64,000 bases of DNA from Evansella sp. AB-P1 (lineage in GTDB: Bacteria > Bacillota > Bacilli > Bacillales > Salisediminibacteriaceae), in contig NZ_JARUKY010000005.1 in the NCBI RefSeq assembly GCF_029688925.1, positions 186,001 through 250,000 on the forward strand, written 5' to 3'. This document shows positions 45,948 to 54,535 of the stretch, in pieces. The notes under the pieces were generated by a model. The model made no database searches. It saw only the letters and a program-made list of their open reading frames with translations, and had not been told where the DNA came from. The translations under genes and the position numbers were made by a program. Every line of letters starts with the position of its first letter. The first letter of the stretch is position 1.

Positions 45948-48818
45948 TTAAGCAACGCTTCTTTTTCTACTTTTAACATATAATGCCATACCTGCAATAA
46001 TAAGAATTAGACCGATGAATAGGAAGTTAAACATACTCGTTGCTGTATTAGGAAGCTCGTCTCCATCTTTATCAGTGCTTTCAGAAGACTCTTCTTTTGT
46101 TTCTTTTACCTCTTCATCTTCTTTTACTTCATCTGATTTTGATGATTCTTCATCTTTTTCTGTCTCATTATCTTTTATAGGAGTCTCTTCATCTACAGAA
46201 ACTTCTGTCTCTCCATTATCTGAAGTAGCTAAATCATCAATAGCATTTTGTAATTGGACAATTAATTCTTCAAGTCCAGCCACTCGATCTTCTAAAATAT
46301 CATTTTCAGATCGAAGCCTTGCAAAATCGTCTTCGAGAGCTTGAAGTTTACTTGCTAATTCCTCTAACTCTGTCGAATCTTCTAGAGCTTCAATTTGTGC
46401 CTGTAAATCTACAATTCTATTTCTTAATTCTTGAATTTGCTCTTCTAGTTCATCTACTGGCGGCTCTTCATCTACTGGTGGTTCTTCGTCACTAGATGTT
46501 GATGATAGAGCACCAACATACGTTCCATTAGTACCTGCATTATTTAATAAACTGTCAGTAGTTAACCGAACGAAATCACCGAAAATGATATTCCCTTCGC
46601 TGTCTCTTTCAAACCTTTCTGGAATAGCTGTACTTACAAAATCAGATGCATCAATCACAACACCATTACTATTGACCGATTTCTCACCGTCAAAGAAGAA
46701 GTTTGTGGCATCTACATTACCAGAAATATAGTCAGGAACAGTACTATCAGTATTTGTTCTAAAGGATACGTTATTTCTGAAAATCCCCATATCGTCTGGT
46801 TCAAAGTATGGATTAATTCTAAAAATGAAATTAGAACGCTTATTATCAAAAGAAGTATTGTTTTCCACAATCATTTTTCCAGGGTTAAAGTTATCTGTAA
46901 ACCCATCCATATTATTGTCGAAAGCAATATTGTTTTTCAAGATATGAGCTACCGGCAAGCCTTCTCCACCGACTTTAAATCCACTTCCGGAAGTACCATC
47001 CTTGTTGTAACCATCACTTAATTTACCATTTGAATAAGCAATATTTCCATCAAGAACGATCGGCATGTTCGGACCTTCATTCGTTCTATTATAGAAATCC
47101 CAACCATCATCGATATTGTTATGAGCAATGTTTCCTTTAAAGACGTTCCCTTCACCAACACCTAATTTAGCTGCAAATCCATCCGCATTAATATCTGATT
47201 CATCACGGTTATCATGTGCCACACTATTAATTACAAGATTATGCTGCGGCCAGAAGTTTGGATCAGATCCACTTCCAGAAATTTGGAATCCGGAGTTCCG
47301 ATTAAAGCTAAATGTCATTAACTCAATAACGTTATGGCTTCCATTTATTCTCATTCCATTTCCAGTTGAACGTGTGAGTTCAAAACCTACAACATGCCAG
47401 TAATCAGCATTGAGTGAGAATAAGTTTCCTCTTTGATATTCACCATCGAAAATTACTTCCTCACCATTATATGGTGCAATGGTTTTCAATGCTCCTTCTT
47501 CCCCACTATACTGACTACTAATGCTAATTTGAGAATCATATGTTCCACCAAGCATAAAGATTGTTTCCCCAGGAAGAACATACTTTACTGCTGTATTAAT
47601 ATCTAATGGATCTTCTTTCGTTCCAGCAGCATCACTCTTACCGTCTGGTGAAACAAAAAGTCCAGCCCCACTATTAAAAATACGCTTATTAACCGTTACT
47701 TCTCTTTCAATAGTATCGTTGTTTGGAGCTCCTATTGGTGTAAATCTTACCGTAAACTTCGTCTCGTCTTTATCTAAATCAGCTACATACTTTAATTCTT
47801 CCCTTGCCCCTAGTGATAAATCGGAAACAACTTCTTGTCCATCTTTCAATACAGTATAGCTTCCAGCATAATTTGATAATGCTTTTAAGTTATAACTTTC
47901 TGAACCTGAGTCAGCTGGTGAAACAATGTTCATGAAAGCATTAGCTGGTTGAGGTGGAATTACTGGTGATGGCTGAGTATTCGCTTCGCTTAATGTAATA
48001 CTCGCATTTTCAACTGTCATCGCTGCATTTCTCGATGCATAGAAACCTACTTGCATGTTATCTTTATCGATTACTTGAACCATATCAGCACCAGAAATAC
48101 TTTTCTCATATGTTGGTTCCCCATCTAAATGAGAGTATGTTACTGACATAATAAAATCTGTATCTGTTCTTTCAAGCTTTAATCGTAATGGTTTGTTCAT
48201 TGAGTCCTCTAATGATGATGGGGCACCAGGAATTCTATCTCTTTCCCACGAGCTCCCAAGGTTCCCCCATGGTTCTACAACCCCTTTACGAGCAAGGGCA
48301 CTAACCCCGTGACGCATAATTCCTACGGCAAATAGATTTGATGCCGCAGGTACTTCCTCAAATCCCATTAGCATTGGATCTTGACGAGCTCCTCCATTCA
48401 AATCACGAACCATGATTCCAGCACCCTCTTGTCCATTTGGGTTGGCACCAGTTTCAGGTCCAAGCTGCTCAAAAGTAATATCTGCTTCAAGAACAAAATT
48501 ATATTTATTTGCATCTAATGTTGTATAATAAAATGTTAATCCATCATGTCCAGGAGCTAATTTCCCCCCACGACTTTCCATGAATATTTTACCATCAATC
48601 GTACCTGGAAATTCTGGATCAGCGTAGTTAACCCCAACTTTTTCGGGCAAAACATTTGCTGAAAAGTTTAAGTCAACTGACTGACCAAAAGCGATTTCCT
48701 TCCATACTAGATCATCTGGATCTGTAATGTCTTGAGCTAATCCTATTAATGGTACATTTCCTAGAGCTAATAAAAAAATAAGTAGTGCTATCATTGATTT
48801 TGAAAGCATTTTTTTCAT
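45948..48818 (-). CDS. Wall-anchored family PL9 pectate lyase D (short form)
   Basis: 956 residues. Signal peptide 1-28; one lectin-like module about 35-280 matching module 3 of A; linker domain to 385; PL9 beta-helix about 387-735; a Pro/Glu linker; coiled coil about 788-865; acidic Ser/Glu/Lys spacer; LPNTA 922-926, membrane segment, basic tail. Asp546, Asp570, Asp571 and Asp574 form the calcium site, and Lys615 in GSGFKVGG is the probable base. It lacks the Ig-like repeats and first two modules, so it shows the minimal architecture and may resemble the ancestor of A-C (inference). GGAG lies 8 nt before ATG 48818. Confidence 0.9.
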   Translation of the reverse strand: MKKMLSKSMIALLIFLLALGNVPLIGLAQDITDPDDLVWKEIAFGQSVDLNFSANVLPEKVGVNYADPEFPGTIDGKIFMESRGGKLAPGHDGLTFYYTTLDANKYNFVLEADITFEQLGPETGANPNGQEGAGIMVRDLNGGARQDPMLMGFEEVPAASNLFAVGIMRHGVSALARKGVVEPWGNLGSSWERDRIPGAPSSLEDSMNKPLRLKLERTDTDFIMSVTYSHLDGEPTYEKSISGADMVQVIDKDNMQVGFYASRNAAMTVENASITLSEANTQPSPVIPPQPANAFMNIVSPADSGSESYNLKALSNYAGSYTVLKDGQEVVSDLSLGAREELKYVADLDKDETKFTVRFTPIGAPNNDTIEREVTVNKRIFNSGAGLFVSPDGKSDAAGTKEDPLDINTAVKYVLPGETIFMLGGTYDSQISISSQYSGEEGALKTIAPYNGEEVIFDGEYQRGNLFSLNADYWHVVGFELTRSTGNGMRINGSHNVIELMTFSFNRNSGFQISGSGSDPNFWPQHNLVINSVAHDNRDESDINADGFAAKLGVGEGNVFKGNIAHNNIDDGWDFYNRTNEGPNMPIVLDGNIAYSNGKLSDGYNKDGTSGSGFKVGGEGLPVAHILKNNIAFDNNMDGFTDNFNPGKMIVENNTSFDNKRSNFIFRINPYFEPDDMGIFRNNVSFRTNTDSTVPDYISGNVDATNFFFDGEKSVNSNGVVIDASDFVSTAIPERFERDSEGNIIFGDFVRLTTDSLLNNAGTNGTYVGALSSTSSDEEPPVDEEPPVDELEEQIQELRNRIVDLQAQIEALEDSTELEELASKLQALEDDFARLRSENDILEDRVAGLEELIVQLQNAIDDLATSDNGETEVSVDEETPIKDNETEKDEESSKSDEVKEDEEVKETKEESSESTDKDGDELPNTATSMFNFLFIGLILIIAGMALYVKSRKRSVA

Positions 48819-49266
48819 ATACTCATCTCCAATTTTTATTTTTACAACTTAAGGATTACTTGAAACATGGAAAGCTAGAATAAAACCATTGTACCTATGT
48901 ACTTAACTCCTTTTACCTCCTTCTTATATTTGTATTTATTTTTTACAAGATTGATAGACTGATATTCTAGTAGTTACTACTCTTGTATAAAAATTATATT
49001 AAAATAATAATATTATGCACAAATAAACTTCTTAATCACAGATCAGGTTTGATCAATCAAGAGAAGAGAATATGTAATTACCTTTTGTTTTTTTATAAAT
49101 TAGATAATGAAAAATTGAGAAGCCGTTAGTACCTTATCTTAGGAGGACAAGCGGACAAGATACTATATTATGTGCGAGTAGTTAACAAAGAAGTTAGTTG
49201 TCTTAATAGAAGGCTATTTTATTAACATGTATCATATACACTATGTACCATTAGAGTTATAGTAAA
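48819..49266. other. Leader of lyase D
   Basis: About 465 nt from promoter to ATG with no ORF. An AGAAGGAGGTAAAAGG purine block is shared with the other leaders, but I cannot find the paired hairpins seen in A-C. Confidence 0.45.
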
Positions 49267-49280
49267 TAACAACGTTGTAA
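49267..49280. promoter_or_regulatory. LacI-type operator, lyase D
   Basis: TAACAACGTTGTAA, near-perfect 14-bp palindrome, 10 nt downstream of the -10. Confidence 0.65.
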
Positions 49281-49290
49281 TATATGCTTT

Positions 49291-49319
49291 ATTGTAATCG
49301 CTTACAATTATTATGTCAA
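49291..49319 (-). promoter_or_regulatory. Sigma-A promoter with embedded cre-like box, lyase D
   Basis: TTGACA (49314-49319), 17 nt, TACAAT (49291-49296); TTGTAATCGCTTACAA (49292-49307) is the cre-like box. Confidence 0.8.
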
Positions 49320-49413
49320 CAAATATTTTTATATCAAAATAATACGTTCTTTTTAAATATTCTACATGTAGAGCTTATTATGTGAGTTAGTTGAATTAAT
49401 ACTTCCTTGTTAT

Positions 49414-49671
49414 TTATTCTCTTGCTTTTTCATTATTATTTATAGGATAAAACAAGGTTGATGTCATACTCTGTTCTATCTCTTCTACGGACATACCATT
49501 AGAGTAATTATTTATTTCCACTTCAATTTTTTTCAAATCATCTTCTAATTGTTCACTCTCATTTGTATCATTTTCTATTTCATTTTTTTTCTTTAGAAGC
49601 ATGTTTCTAGTTTCCAAAAGTACATAAAGATTTTCCAGTTTTTCTATGTATGAAAATGGTTGTTCCTTCAT
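49414..49671 (-). CDS. Small coiled-coil protein, function unknown
   Basis: 85 residues from ATG 49671 (GGAGGGAAAGG box; longer frames lack one). Sequence MKEQPFSYIEKLENLY, then a heptad-rich acidic helix and a C-terminal MSTLFYPI-like end (here MTSTLFYPI). No family recognised. It lies on the same strand as two other small hydrophilic protein genes. Confidence 0.6.
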   Translation of the reverse strand: MKEQPFSYIEKLENLYVLLETRNMLLKKKNEIENDTNESEQLEDDLKKIEVEINNYSNGMSVEEIEQSMTSTLFYPINNNEKARE

Positions 49672-49766
49672 TATACCTTTCCCTCCGAATTCATTAGATA
49701 TGAAAAGTAACCCCATCTTTCTTTTTAATGGGATGGGGCATATAGAAAACAAAACTTTCTATATTT

Positions 49767-49907
49767 TTATTTTTGATTTTCGTTACTGTTACCTGGATTT
49801 AATTCAATTTCAATTTGTCCTGGATGTGGTGTATCGTGAACTATTTCATTTAAATCCTTCTTTTCAATTTCAACATTCTCATTTTTATTTTGATCTTTTG
49901 CACCCAT
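49767..49907 (-). CDS. 46-residue hydrophilic protein, function unknown
   Basis: Starts MGAKDQNKNENVEIEK and holds a DTPHPGQIEIELNPG segment. Strongly polar, no membrane segment. An AGGAG box precedes ATG 49907. Size and composition would suit a minor spore protein, but I do not recognise it. Confidence 0.5.
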   Translation of the reverse strand: MGAKDQNKNENVEIEKKDLNEIVHDTPHPGQIEIELNPGNSNENQK

Positions 49908-49940
49908 TCTAATTACTCCTTTTTTAAACGTCCAATTTGA

Positions 49941-50078
49941 TTATCCTTTTGACCCTGGACCTTCTTTTGGTCGGTTGTGATTGCTTCTTATATACTCCTC
50001 TTTAACGTCTGGAAGGCTTTCTTTTGGTGTTTGATTATTAGTAATAGCTGCATTTCCCTGTCCTTTTCTTTTTCTCAT
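49941..50078 (-). CDS. 45-residue basic hydrophilic protein, function unknown
   Basis: Starts MRKRKGQGNAAITNNQ and ends RPKEGPGSKG; rich in Lys, Arg, Asn and Gly. AGGGAGG box before ATG 50078. It resembles minor small acid-soluble spore proteins in composition only. The 190 nt upstream to the next terminator show nothing further. Confidence 0.5.
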   Translation of the reverse strand: MRKRKGQGNAAITNNQTPKESLPDVKEEYIRSNHNRPKEGPGSKG

Positions 50079-50269
50079 TTCTAATTCCCTCCCTTAAGCT
50101 TGATGAACTTAGTTTATGAAAAAACCAAACTTGTAGCCGTGGAAAAAAATGTATTGAACTTGATTCAAGTATATTTTTTTAGTAAATGAATGTAGAATAT
50201 TACCTCCACGTATATAACTCAGATTTCATAAAACTGGCTTACCTACTTTACATCATTTTAAAACAAAAG

Positions 50270-50298
50270 CCCCGCAAGTATATTCATACTTTACGGGG
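50270..50298 (-). terminator. Terminator of the phosphonate-type ABC operon
   Basis: CCCCG-x-AAGTAT and ATACTT-xx-CGGGG form the stem, followed on the minus strand by CTTTTGTTTT. Confidence 0.8.
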
Positions 50299-50331
50299 TG
50301 AAAAAAACGAATATTTAATCTTATTTAGAGT

Positions 50332-51078
50332 CTAATGCTCATCACTACCATAGATCATTTCATATGTTTTACTGTTCAATTCAGATGGTGTTCCATCAAA
50401 AACAACTTCTCCTTTATTTAATCCTATAATCCTTGAAGCAAATTCCTTTGCCAATGAAACATCGTGAACATTTAAAACAGAAACGAGTTTTTTCTCATTG
50501 TGAATGGATTGAAGAAGGCGAAAAATACTTCGTGAAGTATTCGGGTCTAGGCTAGCAACTGGTTCATCACCTAAGAAAATATCAGGTTCTTGCATTAAGG
50601 AACGGGCAATGCCAACACGTTGCTTTTGTCCTCCACTCAGCTGCTCCACTTTACGATCTGCAAAAGGAAGTAATCCAACTCTTTCTATATAATGCTGGAC
50701 TAATGCTTTTTCTTCTGCTGTAAACAAACCGAGGAGATTCTGGAACGGTTTCTTTTTGCCAAATCGACCGGTTAGTACATTTTGGCGAACGGTTAATCGA
50801 GGAATTAGATGAAAATGCTGAAAGATCATTCCTATTCTACTTCTTAATTTCCTTCTCTCCTCTAACCTTAGATCATAATAGTTTTTTTCTAAAACCTGTA
50901 TTGAACCAGCTGTAATTGGCTGTAATCCGTTAATTGTCCGTATAAAGGTTGACTTCCCTGCGCCACTTCTTCCTAGAACGCATACAAATTCTCCCTTGTT
51001 TAGCGTGAAGGAAAGATTTTTTATGGCATCTTCATTTGCTTTTGGATAACGTACCGTTACTTTCTCTAATTGAATCAT
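50332..51078 (-). CDS. phnC: Phosphonate/phosphite-type ABC transporter ATPase
   Basis: 248 residues. Walker A LGRSGAGKSTFIRTING, Q-loop MIFQHFHLIPRLTV, signature QLSGGQKQRVGIARSL, Walker B DIFLGDEPVASLDP and switch His in LNVHDVSLAKEF. The PhnC family energises uptake of phosphonate, phosphite or phosphate esters. Third gene of the phnD-phnE-phnC operon, 19 nt after phnE. Confidence 0.9.
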   Translation of the reverse strand: MIQLEKVTVRYPKANEDAIKNLSFTLNKGEFVCVLGRSGAGKSTFIRTINGLQPITAGSIQVLEKNYYDLRLEERRKLRSRIGMIFQHFHLIPRLTVRQNVLTGRFGKKKPFQNLLGLFTAEEKALVQHYIERVGLLPFADRKVEQLSGGQKQRVGIARSLMQEPDIFLGDEPVASLDPNTSRSIFRLLQSIHNEKKLVSVLNVHDVSLAKEFASRIIGLNKGEVVFDGTPSELNSKTYEMIYGSDEH

Positions 51079-51097
51079 CAGTCATTTCTACCCTCTC

Positions 51098-51859
51098 TTA
51101 TATAATTCTTTTTCGAACGTAGGAGCCAAACATATCAACACAAATAACAAGGACCATGATAACAATAATAGATACAGCCATACCATCATAATAGAAGCTT
51201 TGATATTGGTTAAAAATTTGCTGTCCTAACCCTCCACCACCTACAAAGCCTAAAACGAGAGAAGTACGAATAGCAACTTCAAACCGATAAAAATAGTGAG
51301 AAAGTACATTTGGCCAAATTTGAGGAATAATAGAAAATAAATTTCCAATTCGATGAGTTGCCCCAACAGATTTCATTGCTTCCTGTGGTCCTTTGTCTGC
51401 CGCTTCAATTAGTTCAGAAATCAGTTTTCCTAGAACTCCTATATTATGTAATAGGATTGCAAGTACTGCTGCAAATGGGCCAAGTCCAATGACAACAACA
51501 AAAATGAGACCAAATACAATTTCAGGTACAGAACGTAATCCTGATAGGAAAAAGCGAACAGACTGGTAACTGAAATAATGACGTGATGTATTATGTGCAG
51601 CAGCAAAGCTTAATGGGATACCTATTAGTAAAGCAAATACTGTACCTAAAAAAGCCATACCTAACGTTACAAAGCTTTCCCTTAACAAAAAGGGTAAAAT
51701 TGACCAGTCAGGAGGTATAAAGCTTCTTTGGATAAAGGAGATCATATTTTCAAGTTGTATAAATTTAGATAAATCGAAGTTAGTCAAGTCCATACTAATC
51801 CAGGTCAATAGGATTAATATGACAAAGTAAATTAAATGACGCTTGCGGAACCAGATCAC
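51098..51859 (-). CDS. phnE: Phosphonate/phosphite-type ABC transporter permease
   Basis: About 253 residues from GTG 51859 (AAAGGAG 8 nt upstream); a longer frame would run back through the hairpin at 51889-51911. Six hydrophobic segments and the PhnE-type coupling loop (GPQEAMKSVGATHRIGN). LPFLLRESFVTLGMAFLGTV and FGLIFVVVIGLGPFAAVLAI are typical. Works with phnC and phnD. Confidence 0.88.
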   Translation of the reverse strand: MIWFRKRHLIYFVILILLTWISMDLTNFDLSKFIQLENMISFIQRSFIPPDWSILPFLLRESFVTLGMAFLGTVFALLIGIPLSFAAAHNTSRHYFSYQSVRFFLSGLRSVPEIVFGLIFVVVIGLGPFAAVLAILLHNIGVLGKLISELIEAADKGPQEAMKSVGATHRIGNLFSIIPQIWPNVLSHYFYRFEVAIRTSLVLGFVGGGGLGQQIFNQYQSFYYDGMAVSIIVIMVLVICVDMFGSYVRKRII

Positions 51860-51888
51860 ACTTACGACTCCTTTCACATAAGAAAAAG

Positions 51889-51911
51889 GAATGAGATTAA
51901 TCCCATTCCAC
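51889..51911 (-). terminator. Intra-operon hairpin between phnD and phnE
   Basis: GGAATG-x-GATTAATC-x-CATTCC followed on the minus strand by TTTTTCTT. A leaky terminator here would make binding protein in excess over permease. Confidence 0.7.
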
Positions 51912-51926
51912 AACTTTTATTTCCAC

Positions 51927-52841
51927 TTAATCAATTGTTTCTGGGTCTAGCATGTTGAATTCACGAGCCGCCTCTAACACATCTGCGTATTTACTATCAT
52001 CAATAATCGTAAATGCGGAGGCACCACCAAATATCTTTAAAATTTCTTCATCGTCTATATTTAAGAAAGCTTCTTGCACTTTTCCTATCATCTCTTCATC
52101 CATATCGTGTGGAACAACCCAAGGGTATTGATAAAGCTGATTTGATTGCCATACGATCTTTATTTGACTATCATCAACTGCTCCCGCAGCGACTAGTGCA
52201 CCATAAATAGCACTGTCGATGGCACCTATTTCTACATCTTTATTTTCTACTACTCTAGCTGTAATATCGTGTGATCCAGTATATCGAACAGAAGCAAAAT
52301 TATGATTATTCTCGTCTTGAAATACTCCACGATTAACTAGTTCTGTTCCTGGAATAAGCGATCCTGATGTAGAAGAAATACTAGCAAAGGCAAAGTTAAT
52401 CCCTTCTGGCCCAGGATTATCTAAAGCTTCGTCTAAGGTATCCCACGGTTGATCCACGTGTGAAATCATGTAGGAATAGTAATAAGGTTCACCATCTATA
52501 AGTTGAGTAAGAATGGCTTGCGCACCACTATTTTCGTGGGCAATTAAGTATGTTAATGGTCCTAAAAATGCTAAATCAATGTGACTATAGTTTATAGCTT
52601 CTACTACCGCATTATAGTTCGGGTAGTGTTCAACTGACACCTCTCTATTTAAAGCTTGTGCAAGCTCCTCTTCTAATCGATCTAAGCCTGTTTGCATTTC
52701 CCCAATAGATTGAGCCGGAATAACTGCTACTTCAAATACGCCTTCATCAGCTGTAGCATCCCCATCATTACCACCGCAACCAACTAGAAATAAAAATAAA
52801 CAAAAAAGCATGGCATAAAATATTATCTTTAATTTACTCAA
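51927..52841 (-). CDS. phnD: Phosphonate/phosphite/phosphate-type ABC substrate-binding lipoprotein
   Basis: 304 residues. Start TTG 52841 with GAGAGGATG upstream. Lipobox FLVGC (Cys22). PhnD family blocks: VAVIPAQSIGEMQTGLDRLE, YNAVVEAINYSHIDLAFLGP, SISSTSGSLIPG and GAIDSAIYGAL. The ligand (phosphonate, phosphite or other) cannot be decided by eye, and no C-P lyase or phosphite dehydrogenase is nearby. First gene of the operon; the 200 nt upstream is shared with the divergent TerC gene and shows no obvious operator. Confidence 0.88.
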   Translation of the reverse strand: MSKLKIIFYAMLFCLFLFLVGCGGNDGDATADEGVFEVAVIPAQSIGEMQTGLDRLEEELAQALNREVSVEHYPNYNAVVEAINYSHIDLAFLGPLTYLIAHENSGAQAILTQLIDGEPYYYSYMISHVDQPWDTLDEALDNPGPEGINFAFASISSTSGSLIPGTELVNRGVFQDENNHNFASVRYTGSHDITARVVENKDVEIGAIDSAIYGALVAAGAVDDSQIKIVWQSNQLYQYPWVVPHDMDEEMIGKVQEAFLNIDDEEILKIFGGASAFTIIDDSKYADVLEAAREFNMLDPETID

Positions 52842-53046
52842 TCGTACTTCATCCTCTCAGTATTAAACATGAATTTTTTCATGCTATTTCTATTGCTTTT
52901 CTAACACTAGCATTAATCATTAAGGTTGTAAAGATTCTACTACTACGCTGAACTTTTGACTATGTAAAATAGATTTTTTTATAAAACTTGCGATTTTTTA
53001 CTATGCCAAGCATACCATGTAAGGACAAGTATTTTTGGGGGTTACT

Positions 53047-53712
53047 ATGGGTGAATTTGCTGAAATATTTATCATTAGTATCATTACGGATTTAGACAAT
53101 ATTGTAATATATACTTCCATACTAATGCGTAATCCAACAGTCTTATTAGCTGGTTTACTAGCATTATTTCTAGCATTAAACCGCACCTTATATGTATCGC
53201 TTGTTCAAGAAATCACTCAAATACCAGGTATCAATATTTTTATTGGTATCATTATTCTTTTTATTGCATTGAAAATGACAACTAAGCAAATTGATCTGTT
53301 TGAAAACCGATTCCCTTCTATCATTAAAGTAGTAGGTACAATCTTAATTCTTGATTTCTTCTTAGCATTAGATGGTATACTACTTATCTCCACTGTGACA
53401 GAAACAAAATACAATGTATTTATCGGTATTTTTATTAGCTTATTAATATTATTGCTGTTTTCACCTATGGTGTTTTTTATTTTAAAATTTTTTCCTTATT
53501 TTTATATCATCGCTGCATCATTTATCGGTTATACAGCAATAGATAAAATTGTAAGTGATGAGTTAATCCAAAAAAGCTTAATGTCTTTTAATAACTACAT
53601 ATTTTTCGGTAATATTTTTGACATCATTTGTATTTCAATTACTGCATTAATATTTTTTATAGGTATCTTTTTCTACGAGAAAAACAAAAGGGTTTATCCA
53701 GTCAATAAATAA
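53047..53712 (+). CDS. TerC-family integral membrane protein
   Basis: About 221 residues from ATG 53047 (GGGGG box; TTG 53035 overlaps it). Seven or so membrane helices with the two conserved acidic repeats ITDLDNIVIYTS and FLALDGILLIS, and GYTAIDKIVSD near the C-terminus. TerC relatives include manganese exporters that metallate secreted enzymes and tellurium resistance proteins; the substrate here is unknown. Standalone, divergent from phnD. Confidence 0.85.
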   Translation: MGEFAEIFIISIITDLDNIVIYTSILMRNPTVLLAGLLALFLALNRTLYVSLVQEITQIPGINIFIGIIILFIALKMTTKQIDLFENRFPSIIKVVGTILILDFFLALDGILLISTVTETKYNVFIGIFISLLILLLFSPMVFFILKFFPYFYIIAASFIGYTAIDKIVSDELIQKSLMSFNNYIFFGNIFDIICISITALIFFIGIFFYEKNKRVYPVNK

Positions 53713-53796
53713 TCATCCAATAAGTTGTATATAAGTCTTTAGTTCTCTTTATTTAAGAAAGTACGTAGAGGAGTCGTTTGGGATATCTAACAAGTT

Positions 53797-53832
53797 GAGA
53801 GATAGTCTAGAAATCAATCTTGACTACCTCTC
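53797..53832 (+). terminator. Hairpin after the TerC gene
   Basis: GAGAGATAGTC pairs with GACTACCTCTC (one mismatch), followed by ATAATTTTCTTT. Modest terminator. Confidence 0.5.
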
Positions 53833-53842
53833 ATAATTTTCT

Positions 53843-53992
53843 TTACTTTGTATTTTTCTTTTTAGCAGCTTCTGCTCCTTGGCTAAGTACTTCACCTGCA
53901 TCTTTATCGTCAGGAGCATTACCTAGTGGATTTACACTTCTAGCTCCAGGGACTTTCGGATTTTGACTTGATACAGACCGTTGTTTTGCCAC
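53843..53992 (-). CDS. 49-residue hydrophilic protein beside csgA
   Basis: GTG start at 53992 with GGAGGTGATAAT directly upstream. Starts MAKQRSVSSQNPKVPGA and ends in a Lys-rich tail. No membrane segment. It follows the csgA-like gene by 29 nt on the same strand, so it is probably a co-expressed minor spore protein; position recalls ybxH in Bacillus subtilis (uncertain). Confidence 0.6.
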   Translation of the reverse strand: MAKQRSVSSQNPKVPGARSVNPLGNAPDDKDAGEVLSQGAEAAKKKNTK

Positions 53993-54021
53993 ATTATCAC
54001 CTCCTATATTTAACAATTTGA

Positions 54022-54273
54022 TTAAAAAAGTAATTCATACACTTCATTAAGCTCTTTCGCCCTTTTGTTATCCTGTTCTTCGTTTGCATAGTTTATTTCT
54101 TTTTTCATCACTGAATTCAACATTTCTACTTCCCTCGTATTTAGGCTTTTGACAAAATCACCTTCATTTTCAAAACGGTTTGATTCTAGTTTTTTATAAA
54201 TGTGTAAGCATAAATCGTCCTTTTCTATATAATTAGACAATGATTCACGTAAATACCCTAATGTCATTTCCAA
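54022..54273 (-). CDS. csgA: CsgA-like sigma-G-dependent spore protein
   Basis: 83 residues, close to the length of Bacillus subtilis CsgA (82). It shares the start (M)-x-x-TLGYLRESLSNY and the end RAKELNEVYELL with that protein as I recall it. TTG 54273 has GAGGGTG 7 nt upstream and gives the matching N-terminus; ATG 54267 would be two residues shorter. CsgA is made in the forespore; its exact role is unclear. It marks the organism as a spore former. Confidence 0.8.
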   Translation of the reverse strand: MEMTLGYLRESLSNYIEKDDLCLHIYKKLESNRFENEGDFVKSLNTREVEMLNSVMKKEINYANEEQDNKRAKELNEVYELLF

Positions 54274-54448
54274 TACAATTCACCCTCTTAGCTACATATT
54301 GAATAACTTCCTTTAACTAATTATTAGGATGTGTTTCTCAATGAAATACATACATTAACTTTGTACTCACATTTAGTAAATAGTATTGGAGTTTAAAAAT
54401 AATCACCACACTTCCAGTTATTTGTAAATGATATAAATTAATCCATTA

Positions 54449-54485
54449 GAAAAACGCTTACTTCATAATTGAAGTAGGCGTTTTT
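54449..54485. terminator. Strong terminator
   Basis: AAAAACGC-x-TACTTCA pairs with TGAAGTA-x-GCGTTTTT around 4 nt. Ends the methyltransferase gene, and works in both directions. Confidence 0.85.
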
Positions 54486-54535
54486 CTAACTTGTAATGAA
54501 TGTGATAATGACTGCACTAATATAACCTTCTCACT

